64,000 nucleotides of DNA from Nemesobacter sp965204665 (lineage in GTDB: Bacteria > Desulfobacterota_D > UBA1144 > Nemesobacterales > Nemesobacteraceae), in NCBI GenBank assembly GCA_965204665.1, contig OZ242002.1, positions 1,488,001-1,552,000 of the forward strand, in the 5' to 3' direction. The notes below the pieces were generated by a model. That model saw only the letters and a program-made list of their open reading frames with translations. It had not been told where the DNA came from and ran no database searches. Below, in pieces: positions 35,530 to 46,400 of this stretch (position 1 is its first letter; every line of letters begins with the position of its first letter). A program made the translations under genes and the position numbers.

Positions 35530-36355
35530 CGGTCTCTATGAGATAGACGGTCTTTCAAACGTAAAGACAGTTTCGGTAGATACTCCGTGGGGTTCTCCCT
35601 CCGCAAGTCTTGTCACGGGAATTTTAGGCTCATCACGGATGGTCTTTCTTCCTAGACACGGGCAAGGACATATAATACCTCCGTCGAAAATAAATTTCAG
35701 AGCGAACATTTATGCGATGAAGTATATGGGGGTTGAGAGAATAATAGCCGTAAGCGCCGTAGGCAGTATGAAGGAAGAGATAAAGCCCGAAGATGTAGTT
35801 CTGCCTGATCAATTCATCGATAATACACACGGCCGCGCTTCAACGTTTTTTGAAGACGGGGTGGTGGCTCACGTATCGATGGCGGATCCTGTATGCCCCT
35901 CTCTCTGCGGTTATCTGAGCCGAATTGCGGTTGACTGCGGTGCTCGGGTTCATCCCAGGGGGACTTATGTCTGCATTGAAGGTCCGCAGTTTTCTACAAG
36001 AGCTGAGAGCGAGTTGTACAGAAAATGGGGAGTGGATGTGATAGGAATGACCGCCATGCCGGAAGTGAAACTTGCTCGGGAAGCTGAAATCTGCTATTCA
36101 ACTTTAGCACTTTCAACTGATTACGACTGCTGGAATGATGACCATGAAAACGTTACGGTCTCGGATGTGATAGAGACCATGAACAGAAACGTCGGTACGG
36201 CGAAAAAGATATTGGTTGCGGCTGCCGACTCCATTCCGGAGAAGAGAGACTGCGGATGTGGGGATGCGCTTGCCGCTTCCATTATAACCCCTGCCGAGCG
36301 AATAACTCCGGAAGCAGGAAACAGAGTTGAAATTATCCTGAAAAAATACTTGTAA
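35501..36355 (+). CDS. mtnP: 5'-methylthioadenosine phosphorylase family
   Basis: 284 residues from TTG 35501, overlapping rsmG by 29 bp. IGVIGGSGLY (phosphate loop), LPRHGQGH, NFRANIYAMK, CIEGPQFSTRAES and GMTAMPEVKLARE are typical of class II nucleoside phosphorylases of the MTAP type. They split methylthioadenosine (or other purine nucleosides) with phosphate, salvaging SAM by-products. Purine specificity cannot be settled. Confidence 0.9.
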   Translation: MKTIGVIGGSGLYEIDGLSNVKTVSVDTPWGSPSASLVTGILGSSRMVFLPRHGQGHIIPPSKINFRANIYAMKYMGVERIIAVSAVGSMKEEIKPEDVVLPDQFIDNTHGRASTFFEDGVVAHVSMADPVCPSLCGYLSRIAVDCGARVHPRGTYVCIEGPQFSTRAESELYRKWGVDVIGMTAMPEVKLAREAEICYSTLALSTDYDCWNDDHENVTVSDVIETMNRNVGTAKKILVAAADSIPEKRDCGCGDALAASIITPAERITPEAGNRVEIILKKYL

Positions 36356-36365
36356 TGAGGTTGAA

Positions 36366-37268
36366 ATGAGCATAACTGTTGTCGGTTCGGTGGCGATAGA
36401 TACCATAGAGACGCCTTTTGGAAGAGAAGAAAATGTTCTTGGAGGGTCCGCCTGTTATTTTTCGCTTGCGGCGCGGAATTTCACGGATGTTCGTATAGTT
36501 TCCGCTGTGGGTGAAGATTTTCCCTCAAGTCATATTGAACTGCTTCACTCAAAGGGTGTAAATATCGAGGGACTGAACATAAAACCCGAAGAGACTTTCA
36601 GATGGGAAGGTAGATACGACTATGATCTCGGGGACCCGGAGACGGTTTCCGTGGCGCTCAACGTTCTCGCGTCCTTTGACCCTGTTCTGCCTGAAAGTTC
36701 CCGGAATTCAGACTACTTATTTCTTGCGAATACGGACCCCGAGATACAGATCAAAGCGCTTGAACAGGTTCGTTCTCCCAAAATGGTGGCCTGCGACACG
36801 ATGAATTACTGGATAGAAAACAAACCGGAGCGGTTAAAAGACCTTCTCGGAAAGGTCGATGCGCTTGTAATAAACGACTCCGAGGCCAGACAACTTTCAC
36901 GGGAACCCTTAATGGTGAATGCGGCAAAGCGTATACTGGCTTTGGGTCCTGAATTTCTCGTGATAAAAAGGGGAGAGTACGGAGCCCTTCTTTTTTCCCG
37001 CCAAGAGGTGTTTTTTGCTCCCAGTTACCTGCTTGAGAGAGTTGTTGACCCCACGGGAGCCGGAGATACCTTTGCGGGAGGTTTTATGGGCTATATGGCG
37101 GCGCAGCGAGAGGTTCCTGATTTTTCTTCTTTGAAGAAGGGCGTTCTCTACGGGTCTGTTGCAGCCTCGTTTACCGTTGAGGATTTCAGCGTAAGGAGCA
37201 TAAGTTCTGTTGATAAAGAACAGATAGAGAACCGGGCGCGGGAGTTTACAAAACTCCTGCAGATCTAG
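36366..37268 (+). CDS. PfkB-family sugar/nucleoside kinase
   Basis: 300 residues. It carries the PfkB pattern GGSACYFSLAARNF near the N-terminus and the C-terminal signature DPTGAGDTFAGG with catalytic Asp. Following mtnP by 10 bp, it may phosphorylate a ribose or nucleoside product of that pathway; this is inference, and adenosine- and ribokinase-like roles are both possible. Confidence 0.85.
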   Translation: MSITVVGSVAIDTIETPFGREENVLGGSACYFSLAARNFTDVRIVSAVGEDFPSSHIELLHSKGVNIEGLNIKPEETFRWEGRYDYDLGDPETVSVALNVLASFDPVLPESSRNSDYLFLANTDPEIQIKALEQVRSPKMVACDTMNYWIENKPERLKDLLGKVDALVINDSEARQLSREPLMVNAAKRILALGPEFLVIKRGEYGALLFSRQEVFFAPSYLLERVVDPTGAGDTFAGGFMGYMAAQREVPDFSSLKKGVLYGSVAASFTVEDFSVRSISSVDKEQIENRAREFTKLLQI

Positions 37269-37277
37269 CGCAAAGGA

Positions 37278-37541
37278 TCAACCGAGGGATTTCACGTATT
37301 TTATCCTGATATTGTAAATCATATCATCAAGAAGTTTTTTTTCCTCTTCAGAAAGATTTCCTTTCGTTTTTTCTGCAAGTATTTCAAGTATGGTGATTGT
37401 ATTCTTTGCAGCAGGGATATCGACCTCTCTTTTCATTGAGTGAGGGTCCGGGATCTCTCCCAGATGAATAAGAGCAGAGGCGTTGAGAGAAAGAATAAAC
37501 CCGGAGAAATCCATTGTCAGTTCTCTGTCTACGCTTGTCAT
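37278..37541 (-). CDS. DUF1844 family protein
   Basis: 87 residues matching the DUF1844 pattern: FSGFILSLNASALIHLGEIPDP, then DIPAAKNTITILEILAEKTKGNLS. Helical, cytoplasmic, function unknown. It starts with a GGAGAG site and converges on the PfkB gene 9 bp away. Confidence 0.85.
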   Translation of the reverse strand: MTSVDRELTMDFSGFILSLNASALIHLGEIPDPHSMKREVDIPAAKNTITILEILAEKTKGNLSEEEKKLLDDMIYNIRIKYVKSLG

Positions 37542-37583
37542 AGTGAATCACTCTCCTTCCGGTAGTCTCATACTGCCGATAAA

Positions 37584-38537
37584 TTATAGATACCGTCCGA
37601 GTTTTTTTCTAGGATCATAGGGAGATTTTTCTCTGATTTCCTTCATTGCAGTTTCTGTTTGCTCGTCAAGTTTTTCAGGCATAGCTATCTGTACTATTAC
37701 AAACTGGTCTCCTGTATTTGTTGTTTTCGGGTTTTTTGTTCCTTTGCCTTCAAGTCTCATCTTCTGACCACTCCCGACCCTGGGGGGTATGGTGAGCTTG
37801 ACGGGGCCGTGTATAGTGGGAACTTCCGTAACTGTTCCCAGCGCGGCTTCATAGACTGTGAGAGGGAGGTCTATGTACACATCGTCATTCTCTCTTCTGA
37901 AGATAGGGTGGGGTAGGACTTTTATATCAAGTATGATGTCGCCTGCAGTCGGCGCCGTCCCGCGACTCTTGTCCGGAAGTCTTATTTTGGACCCGGTTCT
38001 TACTCCCTGCGGAATTCTGACTGTTATTTTTTTTGTGCTGCCGTCAGGGGATTTCAGCAGAAGTTCCTTCTTTCCTCCCTTTACCGCGGTCTCAAAGTCA
38101 AGGGTTAATTCATGATGGATATCTCTGGGTTTTCTCTGTTGCTGTATATTGCCGAAATCAAAGATATTCTCAAATCCTCCCCTCCCACCTTCAGTAGAGT
38201 AGGTTCTGCCGCCCATACCGCCCTGGGAAAAAAGATCCTTGAAAATTTCATCTATTCCGGGAAATCCTCGGGAGTACTGACTCTGGTTTCCACCCGCGTA
38301 TCTTTGTCCGCCCGCACCGCTCGTTCCAAACATATCATAGGACCTTCTTTTTTCTGAGTCGGAAAGGATTTCGTAAGCATGCTGAATCTCTTTGAATTTC
38401 TCCTCGGAATTTTTATCCCCCTGATTCATGTCGGGGTGGTGCTTCCTCGCAAGGTCTCTGTATGCCTTTTTTATATCATCAGAAGAAGCGCTTCTTGATA
38501 CGCCGAGTACATCGTAAAGATTTTTTCCCGCGGTCAT
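37584..38537 (-). CDS. DnaJ-class cochaperone without zinc finger (CbpA-like)
   Basis: 317 residues from ATG 38537. J domain (LYDVLGVSRSASSDDIKKAY, RKHHPDMNQGDKN with HPD), a Gly/Phe-rich linker (residues about 80-135), then two substrate-binding beta domains (LDFETAVKGG, LPHPIFRRENDDVYIDLPLTV, IPPRVGSGQKMRLEGKG). The four CxxCxGxG repeats are absent, so it is a type II Hsp40. A partner DnaK is not in the window. It lies 42 bp upstream of the DUF1844 gene. Confidence 0.9.
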   Translation of the reverse strand: MTAGKNLYDVLGVSRSASSDDIKKAYRDLARKHHPDMNQGDKNSEEKFKEIQHAYEILSDSEKRRSYDMFGTSGAGGQRYAGGNQSQYSRGFPGIDEIFKDLFSQGGMGGRTYSTEGGRGGFENIFDFGNIQQQRKPRDIHHELTLDFETAVKGGKKELLLKSPDGSTKKITVRIPQGVRTGSKIRLPDKSRGTAPTAGDIILDIKVLPHPIFRRENDDVYIDLPLTVYEAALGTVTEVPTIHGPVKLTIPPRVGSGQKMRLEGKGTKNPKTTNTGDQFVIVQIAMPEKLDEQTETAMKEIREKSPYDPRKKLGRYL

Positions 38538-38666
38538 AAGAACCGGACCTCCAGTATGACTCCACCATTCAATATAATCATATATCCGCTCATCACAGAT
38601 GAAAACCAAAGGATTTTACTGGTATGTTCTCTGAATTCGTGAGATTCAAGAGAAAAAATCAGCCGA

Positions 38667-39719
38667 TCAGTTCTCCACGGATTCAAGTATTCTGTCCGCG
38701 ATTTCCGAAAAGGCCCCAGCGGCGGCACTTCCGGGGTTCGACTCGACAATCGGGGTTCCCTGGTCGCCCCCGATTCGGATGCGTGGGTCAATCGGGATTT
38801 CTCCGAGAAACGGGACCTCGAATTTCTCCGCCATGCGTCTTCCTCCACCTCTGCCGAATATGTCGACTTTTCCTCCTTCAAGACCCGGCACATCGAGATA
38901 ACTCATATTCTCGACTATTCCGAGGATAGGGATGTTGAGCTTGTTGAACATGAGTATTCCCCTTCTGACATCCACCAGAGCCACATCCTGCGGGGTCGTA
39001 ACTATAACCCCTCCGCTTATAGGTGCTGTCTGAGCGATGGAGAGTTGAGCGTCACCGGTTCCCGGAGGAAGGTCGATTACCATATAGTTCGTATCTGTCC
39101 ATTCGACATCTTCAACGAACTGTTTTATCGCTCCGTGAACCATCGGCCCCCTCCATATAACCGCTTCCTCTTCATCTATTAGAAAACCGATGGACATCAC
39201 CTTGAGACCGAATTTCTGTATGGGGATAATCTTGTCGTCGGAAGTTGTGCGGGGTTTCTCGCTTATTCCCATCATAAGAGGGGCGCTTGGACCCCAGATG
39301 TCAGCGTCCAGAAGTCCTACTTTCCGTCTTTTTTTTGATATAGAAAGAGATATATTGGTGGCTACCGTAGATTTGCCGACCCCTCCCTTGCCGCTTGCGA
39401 CGGCTATATAATATTGAACATCAGGGAGTTTTTTTTTCTTCTCTCCGTTTGAGTCTGTGTCCATGCGCTTCTGCGGCCGTGACCCGATCTTCAGAGAGAG
39501 GTTCTCGACTCCGGACAACCCGAAAACGGCTTTTTTCACAGCATCTTCTATTTCTGTTCGAATCTTCTTATCCGGTTTAGGCAGTACAAGGCTGATAGTT
39601 ACGGCTGACCCTTCCAACTCGATATCCTTTACCAGGCCGAAAGACACTATATCCCTGCTGAAACCCGGATAGTTCACTCCTTTCAGAACTTTAATTATCC
39701 TTTCTCTAGTTATATCCAT
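38667..39719 (-). CDS. apbC: Mrp/NBP35-family Fe-S cluster carrier ATPase
   Basis: 350 residues. An N-terminal MIP18/DUF59-type domain (about 1-85) is fused to a P-loop ATPase with ASGKGGVGKSTVATN. The pattern DLPPGTGDAQLS and the downstream VENMSYL segment are typical of Mrp/ApbC, which loads Fe-S clusters on apo-proteins. It is 11 bp downstream of a stand-alone DUF59 gene; that pairing supports an Fe-S assembly role. Confidence 0.92.
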   Translation of the reverse strand: MDITRERIIKVLKGVNYPGFSRDIVSFGLVKDIELEGSAVTISLVLPKPDKKIRTEIEDAVKKAVFGLSGVENLSLKIGSRPQKRMDTDSNGEKKKKLPDVQYYIAVASGKGGVGKSTVATNISLSISKKRRKVGLLDADIWGPSAPLMMGISEKPRTTSDDKIIPIQKFGLKVMSIGFLIDEEEAVIWRGPMVHGAIKQFVEDVEWTDTNYMVIDLPPGTGDAQLSIAQTAPISGGVIVTTPQDVALVDVRRGILMFNKLNIPILGIVENMSYLDVPGLEGGKVDIFGRGGGRRMAEKFEVPFLGEIPIDPRIRIGGDQGTPIVESNPGSAAAGAFSEIADRILESVEN

Positions 39720-39730
39720 TCGTATTTGCC

Positions 39731-40135
39731 TTACTCAAGACCCAGTTTCTTTTTACCTTCTTCAGATATCATGTCGGGATTCCAAGGAGGGTCCCAGATC
39801 ACTTCTACAAGAACATTGTCGGCCCCTGCATTCTTTACTGCCGCCTCCGTCTGACCCGCTATATGGGCACCCATCGCACAGCCGGGGGTGGTGAGCGTCA
39901 TTTTGATATGGACATTACGTCCCGAGATTTTCGTATCGTAGATAAGACCCAAGTCCACTACGCTCACCGGAAGTTCAGGGTCATAAACTTCCTTGAGTGC
40001 TCTATGGACAATTTCTTCCGTCAGTTCAACGGCAGCTTCTGTCTTTTTCTTGTCTGAAAACTTGGTGAAAGATATGGAACTCTTGCTCTCCTGTGATTTG
40101 CCCTTGTCTATCTGTATTATTTTTTTAATCGCCAT
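39731..40135 (-). CDS. SufT-like MIP18/DUF59 protein
   Basis: 134 residues. The core YDPELPVSVVDLGLIYD and TTPGCAMGAHI identifies the DUF59/SufT family, with the reactive cysteine in the TTPGC turn. Involved in Fe-S maturation. It carries a Lys/Ser-rich N-terminal extension of about 35 residues. First gene of the minus-strand set with apbC. Confidence 0.88.
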   Translation of the reverse strand: MAIKKIIQIDKGKSQESKSSISFTKFSDKKKTEAAVELTEEIVHRALKEVYDPELPVSVVDLGLIYDTKISGRNVHIKMTLTTPGCAMGAHIAGQTEAAVKNAGADNVLVEVIWDPPWNPDMISEEGKKKLGLE

Positions 40136-40262
40136 GAATCATGTCTCCCGTTGAAAAATACCGCACAGTACCTTTTGTAACTCCGTGTATAAGATAAAAT
40201 CTAACTGAAAATTTGTCCGATGCGGAAATCCGGTCTGGAATTTCAGGTAGAGCATTATAAAG

Positions 40263-40283
40263 TTTTGACCAAGATGGTCAAAA
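40263..40283. repeat. Inverted repeat in the sufT-like/addB divergent region
   Basis: TTTTGACC (40263-40270) and GGTCAAAA (40276-40283) form a perfect 8-bp inverted repeat with a 5-bp centre. It could be an operator or a small terminator. It lies within the 334-bp region 40136-40469, which has no intact gene. Confidence 0.5.
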
Positions 40284-40382
40284 AGAGACCTGTAAGAAGC
40301 GGCTGCGGACAGAGTGGGCCGACATCGACCTTGAATGGACCGTTCAAAGGCGGCGCGCGGTAATTTTTTGCATGATGAACCA

Positions 40383-40403
40383 GGAAAAAATCGGATTTTT
40401 TCC
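40383..40403. repeat. A/T-rich hairpin upstream of addB
   Basis: GGAAAAAAT (40383-40391) and ATTTTTTCC (40395-40403) pair perfectly with a 3-nt loop. It is followed by no long T run, so a regulatory or structural role in the addB leader is as likely as termination. Confidence 0.4.
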
Positions 40404-40469
40404 AGACCTGCGGTGGTGAAAACTAAACTCGGAATTTAGACAAAACTCTTTTCAGCATATGATTTTCCA

Positions 40470-43400
40470 TTGAGAATAATCTATCATCCCAAGAAGTTTT
40501 CCTTTAAACATATTTTTCATAGGTACGGGCTTTGTCCCAGCGACGAGTCCGCTGTTTTTCTGCTGCCCGGAGTTTCTGTTGTACAGGAAATAGAGGATTA
40601 CTACTGCGACAGAGGCATCTGGGGAAAAACCCTGATCACCTTCAAAGAGATCTCGGATAGGGTAAACGAAATATCTCCGAACCTTAAGAAAAGGACTGTA
40701 TCAGGCACTCAATCTCTTGCAGTCACAGGAGCGGCTGCGAGTTCGGTTTCAGATGAACTCGGAATTTTCGGGAAGTTTTCTCAGAATCAGGATTTTCTTT
40801 TTTCCACGGAGTCGATTATATCAAGACTCAAACATTGCGAAGTCTCTCCGGAGATGTTTCTGAGCGTTGCGGAGAAAATAAAAGATACGCGGCTGCGAGA
40901 GAGAATCTCCGATATAGGGCTTGTTTACGGACAATACGAAAAAATTCTCACGAGCGGAAATTTTCTTGATGAAGCGGATGCGCTGGGGTACGTCTCGCGG
41001 GAAATTGACCGTGTCGGTCTTACGCCTTTTCTACCTTCTGTGGAAAGACTGGTCATATTTGGTTTTTCTGCTTTCACACCCCTTGAACTTCGTCTGATAA
41101 GGAGTTTGTCCGAAGCGGTTTCGGAAACTTTTTTCTTTATATGCGATTTCGGGGACCTTCGCGAGTGTCGGGACGGTTTTTTCAGTACGCTTTCAGGATT
41201 GTCAATTCCTTTTGATGAAGACCGCAGCATGCTTGCCGAAGACTGCGGGACTGCGGTTAGAAAGGAATTCCGCGAGTTTCGAGACACCTATGATGAGATT
41301 GAATGGGTAGCGAAACGGATCAAGACGCTTGTTGTTGATGAAGGACGCAGACCGTGCGATTTCCGAATTCTTGTCGACCTTTCACAAAAACGGGGTAATT
41401 CCGTGGCTGCTGTATTTGAAAAGAACGGGCTTGCGTTTGATATTCGCGGCTCACAAACCCTAGCTGAAACCGTTTACGGAAGAATTACGAAAGATATCCT
41501 GAATCTCAGGCATAGTAATTTTCACAGAAACAACCTCATGAGACTGCTCCGCAGCCCTCTTTTTTCTCTTTACTTGGGAAAAAACAGTCAGGCGGATCTC
41601 TTTGCGATGAGTATAGAGAACATGTCTTCCGCTGCCGGTTCGTTACGAACGGTAAACGGCATTTCGGGCTGGATGAAAATTCTTGATTGCATTGACGGAC
41701 AGCATGGAGACCGGTGCGAGATGACGGAGAAGATGCGCAAAGCTCTCAGTCTTATATCGTCCGGTTTTTCCGGGAAGAGTTTTTCCGGACTCACTTCCGA
41801 TTTAGGAAAGATTCTTTCTGAACTTCGTGTTTCCAGGAGTTCCGAGGTTCTCATGGAAAGAGAGGATGTCTCCCGGGAGTCATTTGACGAGTTTTCCTCA
41901 TTTCTCAGGGACATTTCATTTTTCTACGGACAGTTTGATTTTCAGGTTTCCGGTCTGGGGGAATACATAGTGTTTCTTGACGAAATGATGAGGCGAAAAA
42001 CCATTCCCCGTAAAACTCCCTGCAATTCTCTTTCCGACAGGGTAAGGGTTGGAGATTTTCATTCCGCACATGGGGTGAATACGCCGTTTATTTTCTTAAT
42101 CGGTCTTTGTGAATCCGTGTTTCCCTCCTCCCGGTCGCCGGACCCTGTTCTGAGGCAGAGCGAAAAAACATATGTGAACAGACTGCTCGGGAAAGATGTG
42201 TTTGAGAAGGAAAGTCTTCGATATGAAAGGGAAAAGCATCTTTTTTCCGTTCTTGCGGAAGCGGCGGAAGAGAAAGTCTTCTTTTCCTGGTTTCGCCGAA
42301 GTATGAATTCGGACGAGATAAGACGTTCGGACTTTCTTGAGGAAACAGAAGGTTTTTTCGTTGAGAATGACTTCTCCAAGACACCCGAGGTATGCGGGAT
42401 GTTTTCCCGGGAAGATATTCTCCGATACTGCGTTCCGTCTGCAGAGACGGTTCCGCATGCGGACGAGGTTTCAAGACAGTATTACGGGTTCGACCTTGCG
42501 GATGCTCTCAGAACAGGTGCGCTTGCGGAAAGGCGGAGACTTGAAGTTTCCGGGACATACTCCCGGTTTGAAGGAATGGTAAGTCTGCCCGTAGCGACTG
42601 AAAGTACATTCTCCGCTACTCAGTTTGAAACCTACGGAACATGTCCCTTCATGTATTTCTCTAAAAAAATACTCGGGCTCTCTTCCCTTCAGAAACCGGA
42701 GGAACTGGCCTCGTCTCAACTTGATTTAGGCTCTATCGCCCACAAAATTCTCGGGGAACTTATGGAAGAAATTTTTCGCACGGGGCCCGGCGGCGTAAAT
42801 ACCGACCGCATTCTCGAAATCTACCGGAACATAAAGAAATCATATGTCTCGGAACCCGCTTTTTCTCATCTTCCCGGAGCCCTTTCCGATGTGGAGAAAA
42901 AAAGGTTTTTTGAAGTTGTAATGCCGGATTTCATTTTAGATGAAGTGGAGAACATCAAACGCAGCAAGGCGCTTCCGGTACTTTTTGAAAAAGAATTCGC
43001 TTTTTATCTGAGAAACGGAGAAATCAGGGGAAAAATAGACAGAGTTGATGTAATCAAGGACGAACACGGGGAAAAGGCTCTGGTCATTGATTACAAAATC
43101 GGAAGCGTGCGGAACAAGAAATTCTATGACTACAAAAACCTGCAACTGCCTCTGTATATGCGGGTTCTTCAGTCGGAAGTGAAATATCATGTGTTTGGCG
43201 GCTGCTACCTTTCCATAGGAAAACCGGAGGAAAATATCAGTCGCACGGGCGCCTCTGAAAAAGTCATGTTGAAAAGTCAAAAGGATGTGATCGATATGGT
43301 GGAAGATTATCTGGAGAAAATAAAGGAAGGCTTTTTCCCCCCTTATGTGGGAGAGAAGGGCGGACACAGAAATGTGCACCAGCTTCGGATGCCTGACGGA

Positions 43401-43475
43401 CCGCCCTGCTCCTACTGCGATTACTCGGACCTCTGCAGGGTGAAGGAAGGAGTAATCAGAAAAGTCGAGCAGTAA
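40470..43475 (+). CDS. addB: AddB/RexB-type helicase-nuclease subunit
   Basis: 1001 residues from TTG 40470. The N-terminal half is a degenerate helicase core without a clear Walker A motif, as is usual for this family subgroup. The C-terminal nuclease has LVIDYKIGS (about 873) and NLQLPLYMRVLQ. A first cysteine (TYGTCPFMYF, about 725) and a trio near the end (PPCSYCDYSDLC, about 978-987) match the Fe-S staple of AddB. With AddA it resects double-strand breaks. 12 bp to addA. Confidence 0.85.
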   Translation: MRIIYHPKKFSFKHIFHRYGLCPSDESAVFLLPGVSVVQEIEDYYCDRGIWGKTLITFKEISDRVNEISPNLKKRTVSGTQSLAVTGAAASSVSDELGIFGKFSQNQDFLFSTESIISRLKHCEVSPEMFLSVAEKIKDTRLRERISDIGLVYGQYEKILTSGNFLDEADALGYVSREIDRVGLTPFLPSVERLVIFGFSAFTPLELRLIRSLSEAVSETFFFICDFGDLRECRDGFFSTLSGLSIPFDEDRSMLAEDCGTAVRKEFREFRDTYDEIEWVAKRIKTLVVDEGRRPCDFRILVDLSQKRGNSVAAVFEKNGLAFDIRGSQTLAETVYGRITKDILNLRHSNFHRNNLMRLLRSPLFSLYLGKNSQADLFAMSIENMSSAAGSLRTVNGISGWMKILDCIDGQHGDRCEMTEKMRKALSLISSGFSGKSFSGLTSDLGKILSELRVSRSSEVLMEREDVSRESFDEFSSFLRDISFFYGQFDFQVSGLGEYIVFLDEMMRRKTIPRKTPCNSLSDRVRVGDFHSAHGVNTPFIFLIGLCESVFPSSRSPDPVLRQSEKTYVNRLLGKDVFEKESLRYEREKHLFSVLAEAAEEKVFFSWFRRSMNSDEIRRSDFLEETEGFFVENDFSKTPEVCGMFSREDILRYCVPSAETVPHADEVSRQYYGFDLADALRTGALAERRRLEVSGTYSRFEGMVSLPVATESTFSATQFETYGTCPFMYFSKKILGLSSLQKPEELASSQLDLGSIAHKILGELMEEIFRTGPGGVNTDRILEIYRNIKKSYVSEPAFSHLPGALSDVEKKRFFEVVMPDFILDEVENIKRSKALPVLFEKEFAFYLRNGEIRGKIDRVDVIKDEHGEKALVIDYKIGSVRNKKFYDYKNLQLPLYMRVLQSEVKYHVFGGCYLSIGKPEENISRTGASEKVMLKSQKDVIDMVEDYLEKIKEGFFPPYVGEKGGHRNVHQLRMPDGPPCSYCDYSDLCRVKEGVIRKVEQ

Positions 43476-43487
43476 CGAGAACAGATC

Positions 43488-46400
43488 ATGCAGAGAATTT
43501 CAGAATTCTTCAACTTGAGCAGCGAACAGAACCGCATACTTCTTCCCGAAAGAAAAATCGCGGTCAGCGCCGGCGCCGGATCAGGTAAAACAAGAGCGAT
43601 AACGGCCAGATATCTTGGAACTCTTGAAAGCGGGGAATCTGATATTGCTCAGATAGCGACTGTGACGTTTACAGAGAACGCCGCGGCGGAACTTAAGTCC
43701 AGGATAAGCTCCGAGATCTCAAGATATATAAAGGTTTTCGGGCACTGTGGAAACATAGCGCCCGGATGGCGCTATAAAATCGCCTCAGCTCCAATAGGAA
43801 CCATTCACAGTTTCTGCGGAAGGATATTGAGGGAGAACATATTCAGGTCTGATCTGTCGCTGAACCCGTCTGTTCTCGTCGGTAGGGAATTGCAGGATTT
43901 CCGCAGACGCGCCATAGCCAGATTTCTGCTCTCGGAAATCGAAAGCGGTTCCGAGCGGACGAAGAGACTGCTTGAGATTGAGTCCCAGAATTTCGGCGAA
44001 GTTCTCAGAACTCTGATCTTGATACTTGACAACGCCGCAAGATTCCACATCCCGCCTCCCTTTTCAGTCTATCAGCACGAAGTGCATGAGAAATACTGGA
44101 ATTCAGAACTCACTTCCTCTGAACTCGGACAGATGAACGAGGAACTTAAAACAAGTATCGAAAAATATATTGAGAATCTTTCCGACAGGTCGGAGAAAAA
44201 GAAACAGGCTCTTTATAATTTCTGTCGCAAAATAGACCTGAATCTCGGAATTCATGCGAATATTCGTTATCTGAACGGTATCTACAGACAGGTGAAATCG
44301 CCGCCCGCTTCTCCGACTGTAGGGGACGACAGGTCGAAGTCGCGGCATCTGCTGATGGAGAATATCTTTTCGATTATGAGACATTACCATTCGGATGTCA
44401 CCTCGCTTTATCTTGATCTTGCCTCGTGCGCGTACGAGTTTCTCTCGGATATAAAAACTTCCGAGGAAAAAATAGAGCATGAAGATACGATTCTCTTCAC
44501 AATCAGGATTTTTGAAGAAAACCCCGACATACTAAAACACTACAAAGAATCCCTGAAATTGATAATAGTCGATGAATTCCAAGACACGGACTCTCTTCAG
44601 TTGAAACTGATGGATATTCTTTGCTCGGGACCCACATGCCCCGAACTGATTGTCGTCGGAGATTTCAATCAGTCGATATACGGTTTCCGGGGAGCACAAC
44701 CTGAGATGTTCGCCTCGGTGCTCAGTGATGGGGATTATAAAAAAGCGTCTATTTCCACCAACTACCGGTCAAGTTCTGCTCTGCTGAAGTTCTTCAATGC
44801 TTTTTTCACCGAAATATTCCCGCAGGGAACCTATGATCCGATGTCGTCTCCTTGCACAGTTCGAGAGAATAACAATTCAGACCGTCCGGTGGAAATGATG
44901 TTCGTGGGCTCGTATTCATCCAAGAACAGTGGAAGAATGGAAAAGGAGGCGCACATGGTAGCGGTAAGGGTAAAGGAATTACAGAAAACTTCCTCCGGAA
45001 CAACCGCGCTTCTGTTCAGAAGGGGGTCTAATGTCGCTGTTTATGAAAAGGCTCTTATGAAAGAAGGTGTGAGGTTTCAGTCTCGCGTAGGACACGGTTT
45101 TTACGGACTTGCCGAAGTGAGAGATGTCGTGTCCATGCTCAGGTATTTCCTTAATCCACTGGATGAACTGGCGGAGGCGGTGATCCTCAGGTCACCTTAC
45201 TTCGGCGCATCCGATAATGAGTTGTTTGTGCATTTCTGCCGTGAAGCCGAGAAGGAGAATTCCCCGATTGCCCGATACCTTCGTTTCCTTCATGAGAAAA
45301 GAGAAGAGTATCTGACGGGAGAAACTTTCCGGGCGGTCGATTTTGTTGTAAACGGTCTGGGATATTATGCAGCGGCGCTTGCTCTTCCTGACGGTAAAAC
45401 TACATGTCTTAACCTTAAAAAATTTCTTCAGATAGCAGAAGACCTTGTTGCGGAAAAGGGATATGGTCTTCATCAAATAGTCGAGCATTTTGATTTTCTG
45501 CACCGGAGCAGGGAGGAAGACCAGGAATTTGAGGAGGTACAGGATGAGGGAGTGGTGAAGGTCATGACCGTTCACGCAGCCAAAGGACTTGAATTCGACA
45601 ACGTCTTTCTCTGCGATACCAACTATCGGAAAAACGTTATCACCGAAAGGGTTATGGCGGACCCGGAAAAAGGGTTCGTGGTGAGGTATCCCGCCTGCTC
45701 GTCGGATGTCTGGGAGGAACTTAAATCACGGATCGAACAGAGAGAGGCCGAGGAGGAAAAAAGAAACCTATATGTGGCTATGACCAGAGCTAGGCGGAGG
45801 CTTTTTATAAGCTGCTGCGCCAGAGTGTATAAAACGCCTCCCCGGAAAGGTGAACTCATTATCGAGGAAGGCAGTTTCGCCGGCTTTATTGCTGACACAT
45901 GTTCGAAGTTCGAAGATTCATCGACGCCGACCAATGTTCTGTCTATGTGGATGACCAAGAAGGAAATTCTTTTTGATGACCCGATGGACGAGGAAGATGC
46001 GAAGAATGTTTCTGAGGAGAAGAGTTCTGTTTTTTCTGAACAAGAACAAATAAATCCAGTCGAGTTCAGATATCTTGATGCCGTATACGAAAAAAATAAC
46101 GAACGGCGGAAACACCCGAATCTTCCCGACCTTTTTTCCCGAACTGACCGCAGGGACGCGGCAAGGCTTGGAAGCATAATGCACAGGTTTCTTGAAATCT
46201 GGGATTTTCAGGAAAAGACCGCGGCCAGGGAAATTGAATTTGTCCTGAGGGAGTTTCTAGCATCGAATCTCGAAGTGAAAAAAATGCTGAAGGATCTTTC
46301 ATCCGCTTTTCTCGGATCAGAGATTCTTTTTTTTCTTGCGGACGCAGTTCGGATAAGAAAGGAACTTAAGTTCGTTATCGCTGACCAGGAGAACCGTAAA

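Noticed and set aside
40285..40372. Possible integrase relic reading KKRLRTEWADIDLEW
   Set aside because: Only about 20 residues recall the DIDLE region of tyrosine recombinases; too short and no catalytic residues, so not annotated.
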